36,052 nucleotides of DNA from an uncultured Clostridia bacterium. GTDB lineage: Bacteria; Bacillota; Clostridia; Christensenellales; Borkfalkiaceae. The translations under genes were made by a program, and so were the position numbers. Where the stretch lies: the NCBI GenBank assembly GCA_946055105.1, contig CAMGEK010000006.1:1-36052 (forward strand), written 5' to 3'. Positions 22,901 to 31,440 of this stretch are shown here, piece by piece. The number at the start of each line of letters is the position of its first letter. Position 1 is the first letter of the stretch. Under the pieces are notes generated by a model. That model ran no database searches, was not told where the DNA came from, and saw only the letters and a list, made by a program, of their open reading frames with translations.

Positions 22901-24235
22901 ATGTCACAGACTATCGCAATCACAATTGCGGGAAAAATCGCTACGGCCGCCGAGACGGAAATCGTTTCGTACAACAGCGATTATCGGTTGTCCTTTTCTT
23001 TTGACGGAGAGTGGAACGAATATCAGACGCGCGTCGCCGTCGTGCGTTGGGCGGGAGGGGGCGCGGAGACCTTCTTCGAGGGGAACGAGTGCGCGATGCC
23101 CGTTGTCGACGCGCCGGAAAACGACTGCGTTTACGTCGGCGTCTATGCGTTGAGCGGAGAGAGGCGCATCGCTTCGTCCTTCGTGCGGTTCTATTGCCGC
23201 GCGGGCGCGAACAGAATCCCGGGCAAAGCGCCGTCGAAGAACGTGCAGGAACAGATTCTCGCCGCCCTGAACGAAAAAGACTGGTCGATTTTTGAGGAAA
23301 AGGTACAGGCGGGCGCTTATACGAGCGTTACGGTAGACAAGTACGGATTCGTCGTCGAAGGGGGCGCGGGCGTGGAAGTCGGCGCGGAGGCGCAGAGCGC
23401 GCCGTCCGATTCGCTGGCGGTCGGCGGGCTCTTTTTGCAGAACAACGACGGGATTTATACGTTGAACGAGAAAACGGAAAGCGGCGTGCGGTCGCTTCCG
23501 ATGCAGAGCGCAAAGCTCGCAAACGCGCTGACGGTCGGTGCAAAGGCGTTCGACGGAAGTCAGGCGATCGCGGTCACGAGAGCGGATCTGGGGCTCTCTG
23601 CGGCGTTTATTCCGCAGGGAACGGTGACGTTCGCGCAGTTGCCGACGCCGTCCGCCGCTACGCTCGGATTCGTCTATAACGTGAGCGACGCATTCGTGAC
23701 GAACGCGTCCTTTGCGGAGGGGGCGGGCAAGTCCTACGGTGCGGGCGCGAACGTGACGGTCGTGCAGTCTGGGAGCGCGTATCTCTTCGACGTGCTGGGA
23801 GGATTCGTCGATCTTTCGTCTTACGCGCTCAAAAGCGAGCTCAACGAGATTCCGTTGTCAAAAGTCTATCCGATCGGCAGTATCTATCTGTCGGCAGGCA
23901 GTACCTCGCCTGCAAGTTTATTCGGCGGAACGTGGGCAAGGCTCGAAGGGAAATTCCTGCTCGGCGCGAATTCTTCTTATGCGCTCGGAAGCACGGGCGG
24001 CGAAGCGACGCATACGTTGACGACGGGCGAAATGCCGTCTCACACGCACTCGTTCAACAAAACGCCGACGTTCGGAACGAAGGGAGATTGGGACGGCGGC
24101 TATCAGACAATGTACGACGGCGATTCATTCTACAAAGGCACGAGCGCGCTGTCGATCACGGCGACGGGAGGCGGGGGCGCGCACAATAACATGCCGCCCT
24201 ATCTCGCGGTCAATATCTGGAAGCGGACGGCGTAA
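22901..24235 (+). CDS. Phage tail-fibre / baseplate-type receptor-binding protein
   Basis: A 444-residue structural phage-type protein. N-terminal about 125 residues (ITIAGKIATAAETEIVSYNSDYRLSFSFDGEWNEY …) are a domain seen at the start of tail proteins in clostridial prophages. The middle has Ala/Gly-rich, fibre-like repeats. The C-terminal 120 residues (YPIGSIYLSAGSTSPASLFGGTWARLEGKFLLGA … GEMPSHTHSF … GGGGAHNNMPPYLAVNIWKRTA) are the baseplate/tail-collar-like tip with the HxH metal-binding motif. GGAGG precedes the ATG. No head, tail tube, lysis or integrase genes are nearby. It is followed directly by a second tail-type gene and a terminator. The frame is intact, so it is not an obvious decayed remnant. 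Confidence 0.88.
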   Translation: MSQTIAITIAGKIATAAETEIVSYNSDYRLSFSFDGEWNEYQTRVAVVRWAGGGAETFFEGNECAMPVVDAPENDCVYVGVYALSGERRIASSFVRFYCRAGANRIPGKAPSKNVQEQILAALNEKDWSIFEEKVQAGAYTSVTVDKYGFVVEGGAGVEVGAEAQSAPSDSLAVGGLFLQNNDGIYTLNEKTESGVRSLPMQSAKLANALTVGAKAFDGSQAIAVTRADLGLSAAFIPQGTVTFAQLPTPSAATLGFVYNVSDAFVTNASFAEGAGKSYGAGANVTVVQSGSAYLFDVLGGFVDLSSYALKSELNEIPLSKVYPIGSIYLSAGSTSPASLFGGTWARLEGKFLLGANSSYALGSTGGEATHTLTTGEMPSHTHSFNKTPTFGTKGDWDGGYQTMYDGDSFYKGTSALSITATGGGGAHNNMPPYLAVNIWKRTA

Positions 24236-24246
24236 AGGAGGCGAAT

Positions 24247-24693
24247 ATGAGAATTTTTGACGAAACAAAGACGGCGGAAGTTTACGATCCCGATCTTAAA
24301 AAGGGGTATCTCAGAGCGGACAAACGGTTCATCGCGCATCACGAAGCGGTTGCAGGCGCGGAGGAGCAGGGGCATTACGAGACGACGTGCGAGTACCCGA
24401 ACGGCGGAAAGGACGTGAAATGGGTGATCGACGTTCCCGCCGCGGAGGCGCGGGAGGCGTACGACGAGTACGAAGAAATCCTGATCTACGTTCCGTACAC
24501 GGAAGAGGAAAAGCGCAATCTTCTGCGCTCAAAGCGCGCGCCGCTCTTGTCGGCGTTCGACAAGTGGGAGAAGGCGGTTCTGCGCGGCAGAGAGACGGAC
24601 GACGAAGCGGTGACGGCGTGGTTCCGTTCGCTTCTCGACCTTGACGGGGAAGCGTTTGAATGTGTTCCCGATCGCGTAAAATATTATCTGTAA
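24247..24693 (+). CDS. Small phage-tail-associated protein (148 aa)
   Basis: Resembles the small proteins encoded right after tail-fibre genes in clostridial prophages, with the patterns NPDLEKGYL-like (DPDLKKGYLRADKRFIAHH), EYPNGGKDVKWVIDVP and DEYEEILIYVPYTEEE. The role is probably fibre-associated or chaperone-like; I cannot name it more exactly. Starts 11 nt after the fibre gene with AAAGGAGG. Both genes end at one terminator, making a two-gene cassette. Confidence 0.78.
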   Translation: MRIFDETKTAEVYDPDLKKGYLRADKRFIAHHEAVAGAEEQGHYETTCEYPNGGKDVKWVIDVPAAEAREAYDEYEEILIYVPYTEEEKRNLLRSKRAPLLSAFDKWEKAVLRGRETDDEAVTAWFRSLLDLDGEAFECVPDRVKYYL

Positions 24694-24696
24694 CAA

Positions 24697-24726
24697 GGAA
24701 AAACGGCGCGGATGCGCCGTTTTTCC
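24697..24726. terminator. Bidirectional terminator between phage cassette and AraC gene
   Basis: GGAAAAACGGCGC, loop GGAT, GCGCCGTTTTTCC: 13-bp perfect stem, with A and T runs on both sides, between convergent genes. Confidence 0.9.
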
Positions 24727-24758
24727 ATAAAATTGAATCTGAGTTGCAGACGAACGCT

Positions 24759-25637
24759 CTAACGCTCCCAGGTCGATTCGAGCAGTTCGCAGCCGAAGAG
24801 CGTGGGATCGGACGATTCGCCGCTCGCATACAGGATCGGATTGTTCAAAGAAAAGTCGGAAGGGAGTCCCGTCGGCGTATGTCCCGTCAGCAATTTGAAG
24901 ATTCTATTGAAATTCCGGATCGTTCCGAACCCGCAACGCTCCGCGACGGAAGTGGCGGATGCGTCCCGTTCGGTCTGTAAAATGCGAACCGCGTTCGCCG
25001 TGCGGACGTAGTTGAGGTATCGGGAAAAGGTGACGCCCGTCGTCGCTTTGAAATAGCGGGAAAAATACGCGGGGCTCATGCCCAGAAAGGACACGGCGTC
25101 GTCGAAAGAATAAAATTCGTATTTCTGATTGATTTCTTCCAGCAGTTGACGGAAGGAACTTGATTCCGAATCGGACTTGACGCGCGGAACGAGCGATTCG
25201 TTGCGGAACACGTCGATCATGAAACGGGTAATCGCACACGCCGCTTCCGCGACGGCGAACGGTTTTTTTTGTGCGAGGATCTTGCGGACGTCCTCATAAA
25301 GAGCGGAGCAGGCATAAGCGCGGCTGAGCTTGGGAGAGGCGAGCTGCAATTTATCGGCAAACGCTTCGATCAGTCGGTAGTCGAAGATAAACATTAAAAG
25401 AACGGTATCTTTCTCCGTCGCTTTCATGTAATGCAACTGACCGCTGTCGATGAACAGAGATTGCGAACGGGACAGCGAAAATTTGCGCTTGTCGCAAAAT
25501 ACGTCGATGGTTCCTCTTTCGACGCAGACCAGCTCGCAATCGTAGTGCCAATGGGGCAGATTGTGGGAGTTTTTGTATTTCCCCGCCCAGACTTGTCCCG
25601 AATTCGTATAATTCCAAATTTGTCTCTTGGCGATCAT
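24759..25637 (-). CDS. AraC-family transcriptional regulator
   Basis: A 292-residue sugar-type regulator. N-terminal cupin ligand-binding domain (HWHYDCELVCVERGTIDVFCDKRKF … FIDSGQLHYMKA); C-terminal double helix-turn-helix (SFDDAVSFLGMSPAYFSRYFKATTGVTFSRYLNYVRTANA … VAERCGFGTIRNFNRIFKLLTGHTP). ATG 25637 has AAGGAG upstream; a TTGACT-17-TATAAT promoter precedes it. Divergent from galT-galK, and close to an arabinofuranosidase gene, so it likely senses a galactose- or arabinose-containing sugar and controls these genes. Which sugar is inference. After the second helix-turn-helix there is a 30-residue tail. Confidence 0.92.
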   Translation of the reverse strand: MIAKRQIWNYTNSGQVWAGKYKNSHNLPHWHYDCELVCVERGTIDVFCDKRKFSLSRSQSLFIDSGQLHYMKATEKDTVLLMFIFDYRLIEAFADKLQLASPKLSRAYACSALYEDVRKILAQKKPFAVAEAACAITRFMIDVFRNESLVPRVKSDSESSSFRQLLEEINQKYEFYSFDDAVSFLGMSPAYFSRYFKATTGVTFSRYLNYVRTANAVRILQTERDASATSVAERCGFGTIRNFNRIFKLLTGHTPTGLPSDFSLNNPILYASGESSDPTLFGCELLESTWER

Positions 25638-25655
25638 TCTTTTCTCCTTTTCTCC

Positions 25656-25684
25656 ATTATAGTGTGAAACGATCAAAAAGTCAA
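25656..25684 (-). promoter_or_regulatory. Promoter of the AraC-family gene
   Basis: Minus strand: TTGACT (25684-25679), 17-nt spacer, TATAAT (25661-25656). Confidence 0.85.
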
Positions 25685-25727
25685 TCGAATCATGTCAATA
25701 AATGTCCGTTTTCCGTCAATACGTTAC

Positions 25728-25756
25728 TTGTTTTTTCCGAACCGATGAGATATAAT
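25728..25756 (+). promoter_or_regulatory. Promoter of the galT-galK operon
   Basis: TTGTTT at 25728-25733, 17-nt spacer, TATAAT at 25751-25756; start near 25763, about 175 nt before galT. Confidence 0.78.
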
Positions 25757-25855
25757 AAAACCGACAATCGGGAGTCGGGACGCGGGGATTCCCGTCGAAC
25801 GGCGACGTTGTCAAGAAAACCCTTCTTCATCCCCCCTAATATTATTTGGCAAGAG

Positions 25856-25881
25856 GGCGATATTCCTAATATCGCCTTTTT
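25856..25881 (+). terminator. Attenuator-like terminator in the galT leader
   Basis: GGCGATATT, loop CCT, AATATCGCC, TTTTT: a 9-bp perfect hairpin with T-tract between the galT promoter and its ribosome site. It implies conditional termination, or a small RNA from 25763 to about 25881. I found no convincing antiterminator pairing by eye. Confidence 0.75.
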
Positions 25882-25937
25882 GTCTTGTCAGAAAGAAAAA
25901 CCGTCCGAAGCGGACGCTTCGGAGAGGAGGATAAAAT

Positions 25938-27398
25938 ATGAAAAGCATTTACGCGGCTGTGGAAAAACTCGTCGGCTATGCGCAGGAAAAGCTTTCGCTT
26001 CCCGCGCGGAACGCGCTCTACGTCCGGAATACCGTGCTCGGGATTCTCGGCTCGGACGGCTTCGAGAGTACGGGCGCGGAATATGCGGGAGAGAGCGTTA
26101 CGGAGCTTCTGGGCGGATTGCTTCGCGCGAGCGCGGACGAAAATCTGATTTCGGAAGAGGATTTCGAGCGGATCGGAGACCTGATCATGGGCGTGCTCAC
26201 GCCTGCGCCTCAGGAGATACAGGAGCGGTTTGAAGCCCTGTGCGCGGAAGATTCGCAGAAGGCGACCGATTGGCTCTACGACCTTTCCGTGTATTCCGAT
26301 TACGTGAAAAAGGAAAAGCTCGACTTAAATCCCCGTTTTGAACGGAAAGGACTGATCGTGACGATCAATAAAGCGAAGCCCGAATTTCGCGATTCCAAGA
26401 AAGCGGCGATGGGGAACAGCACGAAGAGCGGATACCCGAAGTGCACGATCTGTCGGGAAAACGAGGGCTATTTCGGGAGGAATAAGCGCACGCTCCGAAC
26501 CGTGTCGATCAAGCTCGGCGGAGAGGATTGGTTCTGGCAGTTCTCGCCCTACGGATATTTCCGTCAGCACGGAATCGCGGTCAATACCAAGCATACGCCC
26601 ATGCACGTGGACGAGGCGACTTTTTATCGCCTGATGGATTTCGTCGACCGGTTTCCGCAGTGGTTTCTCGGCTGTAACGCGGCGCTTCCCCGCATCGGCG
26701 GGAGCGTGCTGGCGCACGATCACTATCAGGGCGGCGGCGAAGTGCTCCCGTTGCAGAAAGCGCGCGTCGCGATCGCAATGAAACACCCGTCCTATCCCGA
26801 CGCGGAAGTTGCGGTGCTCGATTGGCCGGGAACCGCCGTCCGTATCACCGCGCAATCGCGCGAAACGGTGGCAAGTCTTTCGGAAATCGTCCGCAAATAT
26901 TGGGTCGGTTATTCCAACGCCGCAGCGGGCATCGTCGCGGAGGACGCCGACGGAATTCACAGCGCGGTCAGTCCGACCGTCGTCAAAAAAGACGGACGGT
27001 ATGAAATGACGCTGATTTTGCGCAACAATATTACTTCCGAGCAGTATCCGGACGGCGTATTCCATGCGCATCCCGAATTTCACGTCATCAAAAAGGAATC
27101 CATCGGACTGATCGAAGCGCAGGGACTGTTTATTCTTCCCGGTCGGTTGGAGGAACAGATGGGGCGGCTCGCAGTCGCGCTCGAACGCGGAGAGGCGCTT
27201 CCCGCGGATCTTTCCGAGTTTGAAATGATTTTCGGGGAGATGAAAGCGATGCGTCCTTCGTTTAACAAGGAACAGGCGGAAGAGGCGGTGAAAGAGGAGT
27301 TGGCGAGCGTCTGCGAGCGGATTCTCGGCAATACCGCCGTATTTGCGACGGCGGAAGAGACGGCAAATTTCATGAAGGAGGCAGGGTTTGTTTTATGA
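25938..27398 (+). CDS. galT: UDP-glucose--hexose-1-phosphate uridylyltransferase (class II GalT)
   Basis: Leloir pathway: swaps galactose-1-phosphate and UDP-glucose to UDP-galactose and glucose-1-phosphate. 486 residues, the size of the Firmicutes class II family. Features include CTICRENEGYFGR, FSPYGYFRQHGIAVNTKHTP and the histidine-triad-type active site GGSVLAHDHYQGG. GGAGAGGAGG precedes ATG 25938. Its stop overlaps the galK start (ATGA), so the two are one operon, under the divergent AraC-type regulator and a leader with a terminator-like hairpin. Confidence 0.95.
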   Translation: MKSIYAAVEKLVGYAQEKLSLPARNALYVRNTVLGILGSDGFESTGAEYAGESVTELLGGLLRASADENLISEEDFERIGDLIMGVLTPAPQEIQERFEALCAEDSQKATDWLYDLSVYSDYVKKEKLDLNPRFERKGLIVTINKAKPEFRDSKKAAMGNSTKSGYPKCTICRENEGYFGRNKRTLRTVSIKLGGEDWFWQFSPYGYFRQHGIAVNTKHTPMHVDEATFYRLMDFVDRFPQWFLGCNAALPRIGGSVLAHDHYQGGGEVLPLQKARVAIAMKHPSYPDAEVAVLDWPGTAVRITAQSRETVASLSEIVRKYWVGYSNAAAGIVAEDADGIHSAVSPTVVKKDGRYEMTLILRNNITSEQYPDGVFHAHPEFHVIKKESIGLIEAQGLFILPGRLEEQMGRLAVALERGEALPADLSEFEMIFGEMKAMRPSFNKEQAEEAVKEELASVCERILGNTAVFATAEETANFMKEAGFVL

Positions 27399-28522
27399 TG
27401 ACCAAAAAAGACTACGTTTGGAAAGTTTCTGCGGCGGGACGCGTCAATCTGATCGGCGAACACGTCGACTATTGCGGGGGGAAAGTGCTTCCCGCGGCGC
27501 TGTCGCTCTGCAATACCGTATACGTGCGGCCCAACGGCACGGATAAGATCAATCTCGCGTGGACGGATCTGCCCGACCGAATCACCGTAGACCTTACGAA
27601 ATTGGACGAATACAGAAACGTCAAGTATGCGAACTATCCCGCGGGAAGCGCGTACATATGGCAACAGGCGGGGCATAAGCTTGTCGGTTGCGACATGTTG
27701 CACGAATGCACGGTTCCGTTCGGCAGCGGACTTTCGTCGTCTGCGGCGATCGAAGTTTCCACGATCGCGGCGCTCGCGACGGTGGCGGGCGAGCCGATCG
27801 ATCCCGTGGAGATCGCGCTTGCGGCGCAGAAAGCGGAGCGCGAATATACGGGCGTGAATTGCGGAATCATGGATCAGTACGCCTCCGCGTGCGGCAAGAA
27901 GAACCACGCGATTCTGCTCGATTGCAAGACGCTTGAACGCGAATACGTTCCCATTCAGCTCGGAGATTACGCGCTGGTGATTGCAAACTGCAAAAAGCCG
28001 CACAATCTCGTGGAGAGCAAATATAACGAACGGCGCGCCGAAACGGAAGAGGCGCTTCGGCTGTTACAAGGGGAAGCGCGGATCGAATGTCTCGCCGAGC
28101 TCACGCCGGACGAATTTTCGCGCCATGAACGTCTGCTTTCGGGTAAGGTGCGCGACAGAGCGCGCCACGTCGTCGAGGAGTGCGAGCGGGTTCGTCAGGC
28201 GGCGGCGGCGATGAAGCGCGGCGACATGCGCGTGCTCGGACGTCTTCTGAACGCTTCGCACGCTTCGTTGAAAAATCTGTACGAAGTGACGGGCGTCGAA
28301 TTGGATACGCTTGCCGAGACGGCGCAGAAGCACCCCGCCTGTATCGGTTCGCGCATGACGGGCGCGGGGTTCGGAGGCTGTACCGTATCGCTCGTCAAGA
28401 GCGAGGAGGTCGAGAGCTTCAAAGTATTCGTCGCGGAACGTTATCGGAAGGCGATCGGCTACGACGCGGAGTTCTACGATACTTCGATCGGAGACGGGAT
28501 CACGGTCGCGAAAATCAAATAA
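27395..28522 (+). CDS. galK: Galactokinase
   Basis: Phosphorylates galactose with ATP to galactose-1-phosphate. 375 residues of the GHMP kinase family: substrate motif GRVNLIGEHVDY, ATP-loop VPFGSGLSSSAAIEVS, MDQYASACG and C-terminal GAGFGGCTVSLV, all complete. ATG 27395 overlaps the galT stop. It ends at a terminator 26 nt downstream, so the arabinofuranosidase gene is separate. No epimerase gene galE is in the window. Confidence 0.96.
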   Translation: MMTKKDYVWKVSAAGRVNLIGEHVDYCGGKVLPAALSLCNTVYVRPNGTDKINLAWTDLPDRITVDLTKLDEYRNVKYANYPAGSAYIWQQAGHKLVGCDMLHECTVPFGSGLSSSAAIEVSTIAALATVAGEPIDPVEIALAAQKAEREYTGVNCGIMDQYASACGKKNHAILLDCKTLEREYVPIQLGDYALVIANCKKPHNLVESKYNERRAETEEALRLLQGEARIECLAELTPDEFSRHERLLSGKVRDRARHVVEECERVRQAAAAMKRGDMRVLGRLLNASHASLKNLYEVTGVELDTLAETAQKHPACIGSRMTGAGFGGCTVSLVKSEEVESFKVFVAERYRKAIGYDAEFYDTSIGDGITVAKIK

Positions 28523-28547
28523 AATCTCAGTCGTCTGCGGGCTTCCG

Positions 28548-28579
28548 AAAAAAACGGGGAGACGGATTCTCCGTTTTTT
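28548..28579 (+). terminator. Terminator after galK
   Basis: AAAAAACGG...GGAG / CTCCGTTTTTT with two bulged G: an A/T-flanked hairpin with a six-T tail. Confidence 0.82.
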
Positions 28580-28649
28580 CATTTACGCCAAACCGCAGCC
28601 GATCGTCGTTTATTGATCGGGCGCGTCTTTTCAGTCCGACCGTCGGATT

Positions 28650-28678
28650 TTTACGTAAAAATATGCGAACCCTATCAT
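28650..28678 (+). promoter_or_regulatory. Possible promoter of the arabinofuranosidase gene
   Basis: TTTACG at 28650-28655, 17-nt spacer, TATCAT at 28673-28678; weak match, as expected for an activator-dependent promoter. The palindrome TCCGA-CCG-TCGGA (28636-28648) lies directly upstream and could be a regulator site or a small terminator. Confidence 0.45.
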
Positions 28679-28742
28679 AAACGCCGAAAAAATCGTCGAT
28701 ACTTAGCATGCCGCGGAAAAAACGGCGGCGTGAGGTGAAAAC

Positions 28743-31337
28743 ATGATACAGTTTCGATTGGACGCCGAAAAAAAGGGCGTCGCAGTATCCGAGTATTTGT
28801 ACGGATTGTTTTTCGAGGACATCAATCAGGCGGCGGACGGCGGACTGAACGCGGAAATGGTCGTCAACAATTCCTTTGAGTACGCGTATTTTTCTTACGA
28901 CGATCTGAACTGCGAAAGCCCCGTCGAGGTGCGTCGGAACGAGACGCTGTTCTGGGAGATTTCGGGATCGGGCGCGCATCGGATTTCCCGCGAGGGCGGT
29001 ATGAATCCCGCCAATCCGACCTATCTTCTGCTCGAAGTCGGCGGGTATTACCGATTGGAAAACCGCGGCTATCACGCGTGCGGAAGCGATTTATACGGAA
29101 TGACGGTCGAGCAAGGGGAGACGTACCACTTTTCCATGTTCGTCAAACGGCTCGGCTTCGAAGGACGCGCGAAAGTCTTTCTTGCCGACGGTCGGGAAAC
29201 GCTTACGACGGTCTGCGAAATCGGATTGAAGACGGAAGAGGGGGATTGGCGTCAGGTCTGCGGCGAGCTCTCGGCGAAAAAAAGCGGTTCGGCGCGACTG
29301 TATATCCTGTTGGAGGGAGAGGGAACGCTCGGAATCGATTACGTCTCTTTGCTGCCCGAAAACACTTGGGGAAATCCCGACCGATACCGAAACGGAAAAT
29401 TGTCGCCGCGTCTCGTGCAGGCGATCAAAGACTGTCATCCGTCCTTTCTGCGCTTTCCGGGCGGGTGCGTGGTCGAGGGCGATGTCGCGTTTGAATATCA
29501 GTACCGATGGCGGAATACGGTCGGACCGCTCGAACAGAGACGGCAGATTCCCAATCTCTGGCGGTACATGCAGTCGTATGCGATCGGTTTTTACGAATAT
29601 TTTATGCTGTGCGAAGACGTCGGGGCGGCGGCGCTCCCCGTGGTGCATTGCGGCGTGCTCTGTCAGATCAGAATGGGGGAACAGCGCAAGACGGGATACC
29701 GACGGCTGATGCCGGGAACGGAAGAATTTCAGCGCGAAGTCGTCGATAACGTTGCGGAACTCTTCTATTTTGCCAAAGGGAACGCGGACTCGGAGGATGA
29801 AAAGGAAAGCTATTGGGCGAGCATCCGCGCGGAAATGGGGCATTCCGAGCCGTTCGAACTGAAATTCGTCGGAATCGGAAACGAAAATTGGGGACGGGAA
29901 TATTTTGAAAATTTGGACGCCTGTCTGATCGGGCTCAGGAATTATCGTTATTGCGGGCGCGAGACCGATCTGTTACAGCGGTTCGGAATCACCGTCGTCA
30001 CGACGTGCGGCGTAGACATTCGTCCTTCGGACAACAATCCGGCATGGAAGACGATCAACGAACGGTATCGGGAGTGCATCGTCGACGAGCACGTTTATCA
30101 TACCGCGCAATGGTTTTTTGAACATTCAAAGAGGTACGACGGCTATGATCGGCAGGGGGCGAAAGTGCTGGCGGGCGAATACGCCGTCCATACGCTGTCC
30201 GACGGCAGGGGGCGGTTGAACGGGGAGAACAACCTCCGTTCGGCGCTCGCGGAAGCGGCGTTTCTGACGGGTTGCGAACGCAATTCGGACGTCGTAAAGA
30301 TGACCTGTTACGCGCCGCTGTTCGCTTCGACCTTTCATTACCGCTGGACGCCCGATCTGATCTGGTTCAACGCGCGCGACGTCATGTTTACGCCCAATTA
30401 TTACGTTCAGAAAATGTTTGCGGAGAACGTAGGCGAAACGACTCTGACGGACGTCATGCCCGACGACGGGAAGAATGCGGGCGGACTGACGTTCGGCGCG
30501 TGCAGGACGAGGATCGCCGTCTCGTCGGTGGAGGTCAGAGATCTGGCGACGGGAAAGACGCTTTACCGTCACGATTTCAAAGACGGAACGGGCGGCTGGA
30601 AGGTCTGTCCGCGCGGAGTCGGGGGAAAGGTTCAGGACGGCGCGTTGATCGTCGAAGCGGGGAAGTCGTTCAACGGCTTTTATTACGACGCGGAAACGTT
30701 TGAAAATTGCGAAGTCGAGATCGCGTTCAAACGATTGGGCGGCGAGCAGAGTTTCATCGCAGGCGTCGGCGTTTCGGACGTGCGGGACGCGGGAACGTCC
30801 GATTGCGTCGGGTTTTCCATCTGCTGTCACTACGGAAAAAATCGGGACGGTTACCGCGTGGCGTACGAAAAGCGGTCGGATTTCATGCGCGTCGATTGCG
30901 AGGAGACGGGCGCGCCCTTTTCAGGGTACGAAAAGGGCGGCGATCGGATGAAACTCGTCTATACGCGCGACCTGTTCGCCGCGTATCTTTTGCGCGACGG
31001 GAAATGGCGGGAACTTGTGCGGAAAACGGTCTGGAAAGTCAACGGACGAATCTTTCAGAGCGCAACGGTCGGAAAGGACGGTACGGTCTATCTCAAAGTC
31101 GTCAACGCGTCGGAGCGGGACGAGCCGTTCGAGGCGGAGCTTTCGCATTTCGGAAAGCGGGAGCGGGCGAGGATTACGACGCTGTTTCATGAGGACGATC
31201 GCACGGTGAACGAAATCGGCGAAAAGAGCGGCGTCAAAGAGAACGTCGCGCCGACGGTTTCGGAACTTCCGGTCGTCGGGAACCGTCTGAGCGGCGTGCT
31301 GAAAAAAAACAGCGTCAACGTGTTCGTCATCGAATAA
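28743..31337 (+). CDS. GH51 alpha-L-arabinofuranosidase with inserted beta-sandwich domain
   Basis: Releases L-arabinose from arabinan- or arabinoxylan-derived sugars. 864 residues, no signal peptide, so cytoplasmic on imported oligosaccharides. Order: N-terminal strand typical of GH51 (EYLYGLFFEDINQAADGGLNAEMV), a CBM4-like sandwich (about 75-205), TIM barrel with FLRFPGGCVVEGD (237-247), acid/base Glu381 in GIGNENWG and nucleophile Glu479 in VLAGEYAVH. The C-terminal sandwich is interrupted: about residues 595-768 (VEVRDLATGKTLYRHDF … LRDGKWREL) look like a separate LamG/DUF1080-like domain, before TVGKDGTVYLKVVNAS resumes. GAGGTG ribosome site before ATG 28743. Regulated perhaps by the AraC-type protein nearby. 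Confidence 0.9.
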   Translation: MIQFRLDAEKKGVAVSEYLYGLFFEDINQAADGGLNAEMVVNNSFEYAYFSYDDLNCESPVEVRRNETLFWEISGSGAHRISREGGMNPANPTYLLLEVGGYYRLENRGYHACGSDLYGMTVEQGETYHFSMFVKRLGFEGRAKVFLADGRETLTTVCEIGLKTEEGDWRQVCGELSAKKSGSARLYILLEGEGTLGIDYVSLLPENTWGNPDRYRNGKLSPRLVQAIKDCHPSFLRFPGGCVVEGDVAFEYQYRWRNTVGPLEQRRQIPNLWRYMQSYAIGFYEYFMLCEDVGAAALPVVHCGVLCQIRMGEQRKTGYRRLMPGTEEFQREVVDNVAELFYFAKGNADSEDEKESYWASIRAEMGHSEPFELKFVGIGNENWGREYFENLDACLIGLRNYRYCGRETDLLQRFGITVVTTCGVDIRPSDNNPAWKTINERYRECIVDEHVYHTAQWFFEHSKRYDGYDRQGAKVLAGEYAVHTLSDGRGRLNGENNLRSALAEAAFLTGCERNSDVVKMTCYAPLFASTFHYRWTPDLIWFNARDVMFTPNYYVQKMFAENVGETTLTDVMPDDGKNAGGLTFGACRTRIAVSSVEVRDLATGKTLYRHDFKDGTGGWKVCPRGVGGKVQDGALIVEAGKSFNGFYYDAETFENCEVEIAFKRLGGEQSFIAGVGVSDVRDAGTSDCVGFSICCHYGKNRDGYRVAYEKRSDFMRVDCEETGAPFSGYEKGGDRMKLVYTRDLFAAYLLRDGKWRELVRKTVWKVNGRIFQSATVGKDGTVYLKVVNASERDEPFEAELSHFGKRERARITTLFHEDDRTVNEIGEKSGVKENVAPTVSELPVVGNRLSGVLKKNSVNVFVIE

Positions 31338-31377
31338 AAAATGCGGAAACGCCTTAGCGAGGCTTTCACGGAAAAGA

Positions 31378-31400
31378 CCTTCCTTCGGGAAGGCTTTTTT
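31378..31400 (+). terminator. Terminator after arabinofuranosidase gene
   Basis: CCTTCC, TTCG tetraloop, GGAAGG, then CTTTTTT. A small GCCT-TAGCG-AGGC hairpin precedes it at 31351-31363. Confidence 0.87.
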
Positions 31401-31404
31401 ATAC

Positions 31405-31433
31405 TCATAAATCGGGACGGGCGGACATACATT
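31405..31433 (+). promoter_or_regulatory. Sigma-E-like promoter of spoIIIA, leaderless spacing
   Basis: TCATAAAT (31405-31412), 13-nt spacer, CATACATT (31426-31433), close to the mother-cell sigma-E consensus (-10 CATACAnT). The ATG of spoIIIAA is 7 nt after the -10 box. spoIIIA in Bacillus is sigma-E dependent. Confidence 0.75.
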
Positions 31434-31440
31434 ATTAGCG

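Noticed and set aside
22901-24693. Complete prophage or insertion element
   Set aside because: Only two tail-type genes are present; no integrase, transposase, packaging or lysis genes and no direct repeats marking ends were seen.
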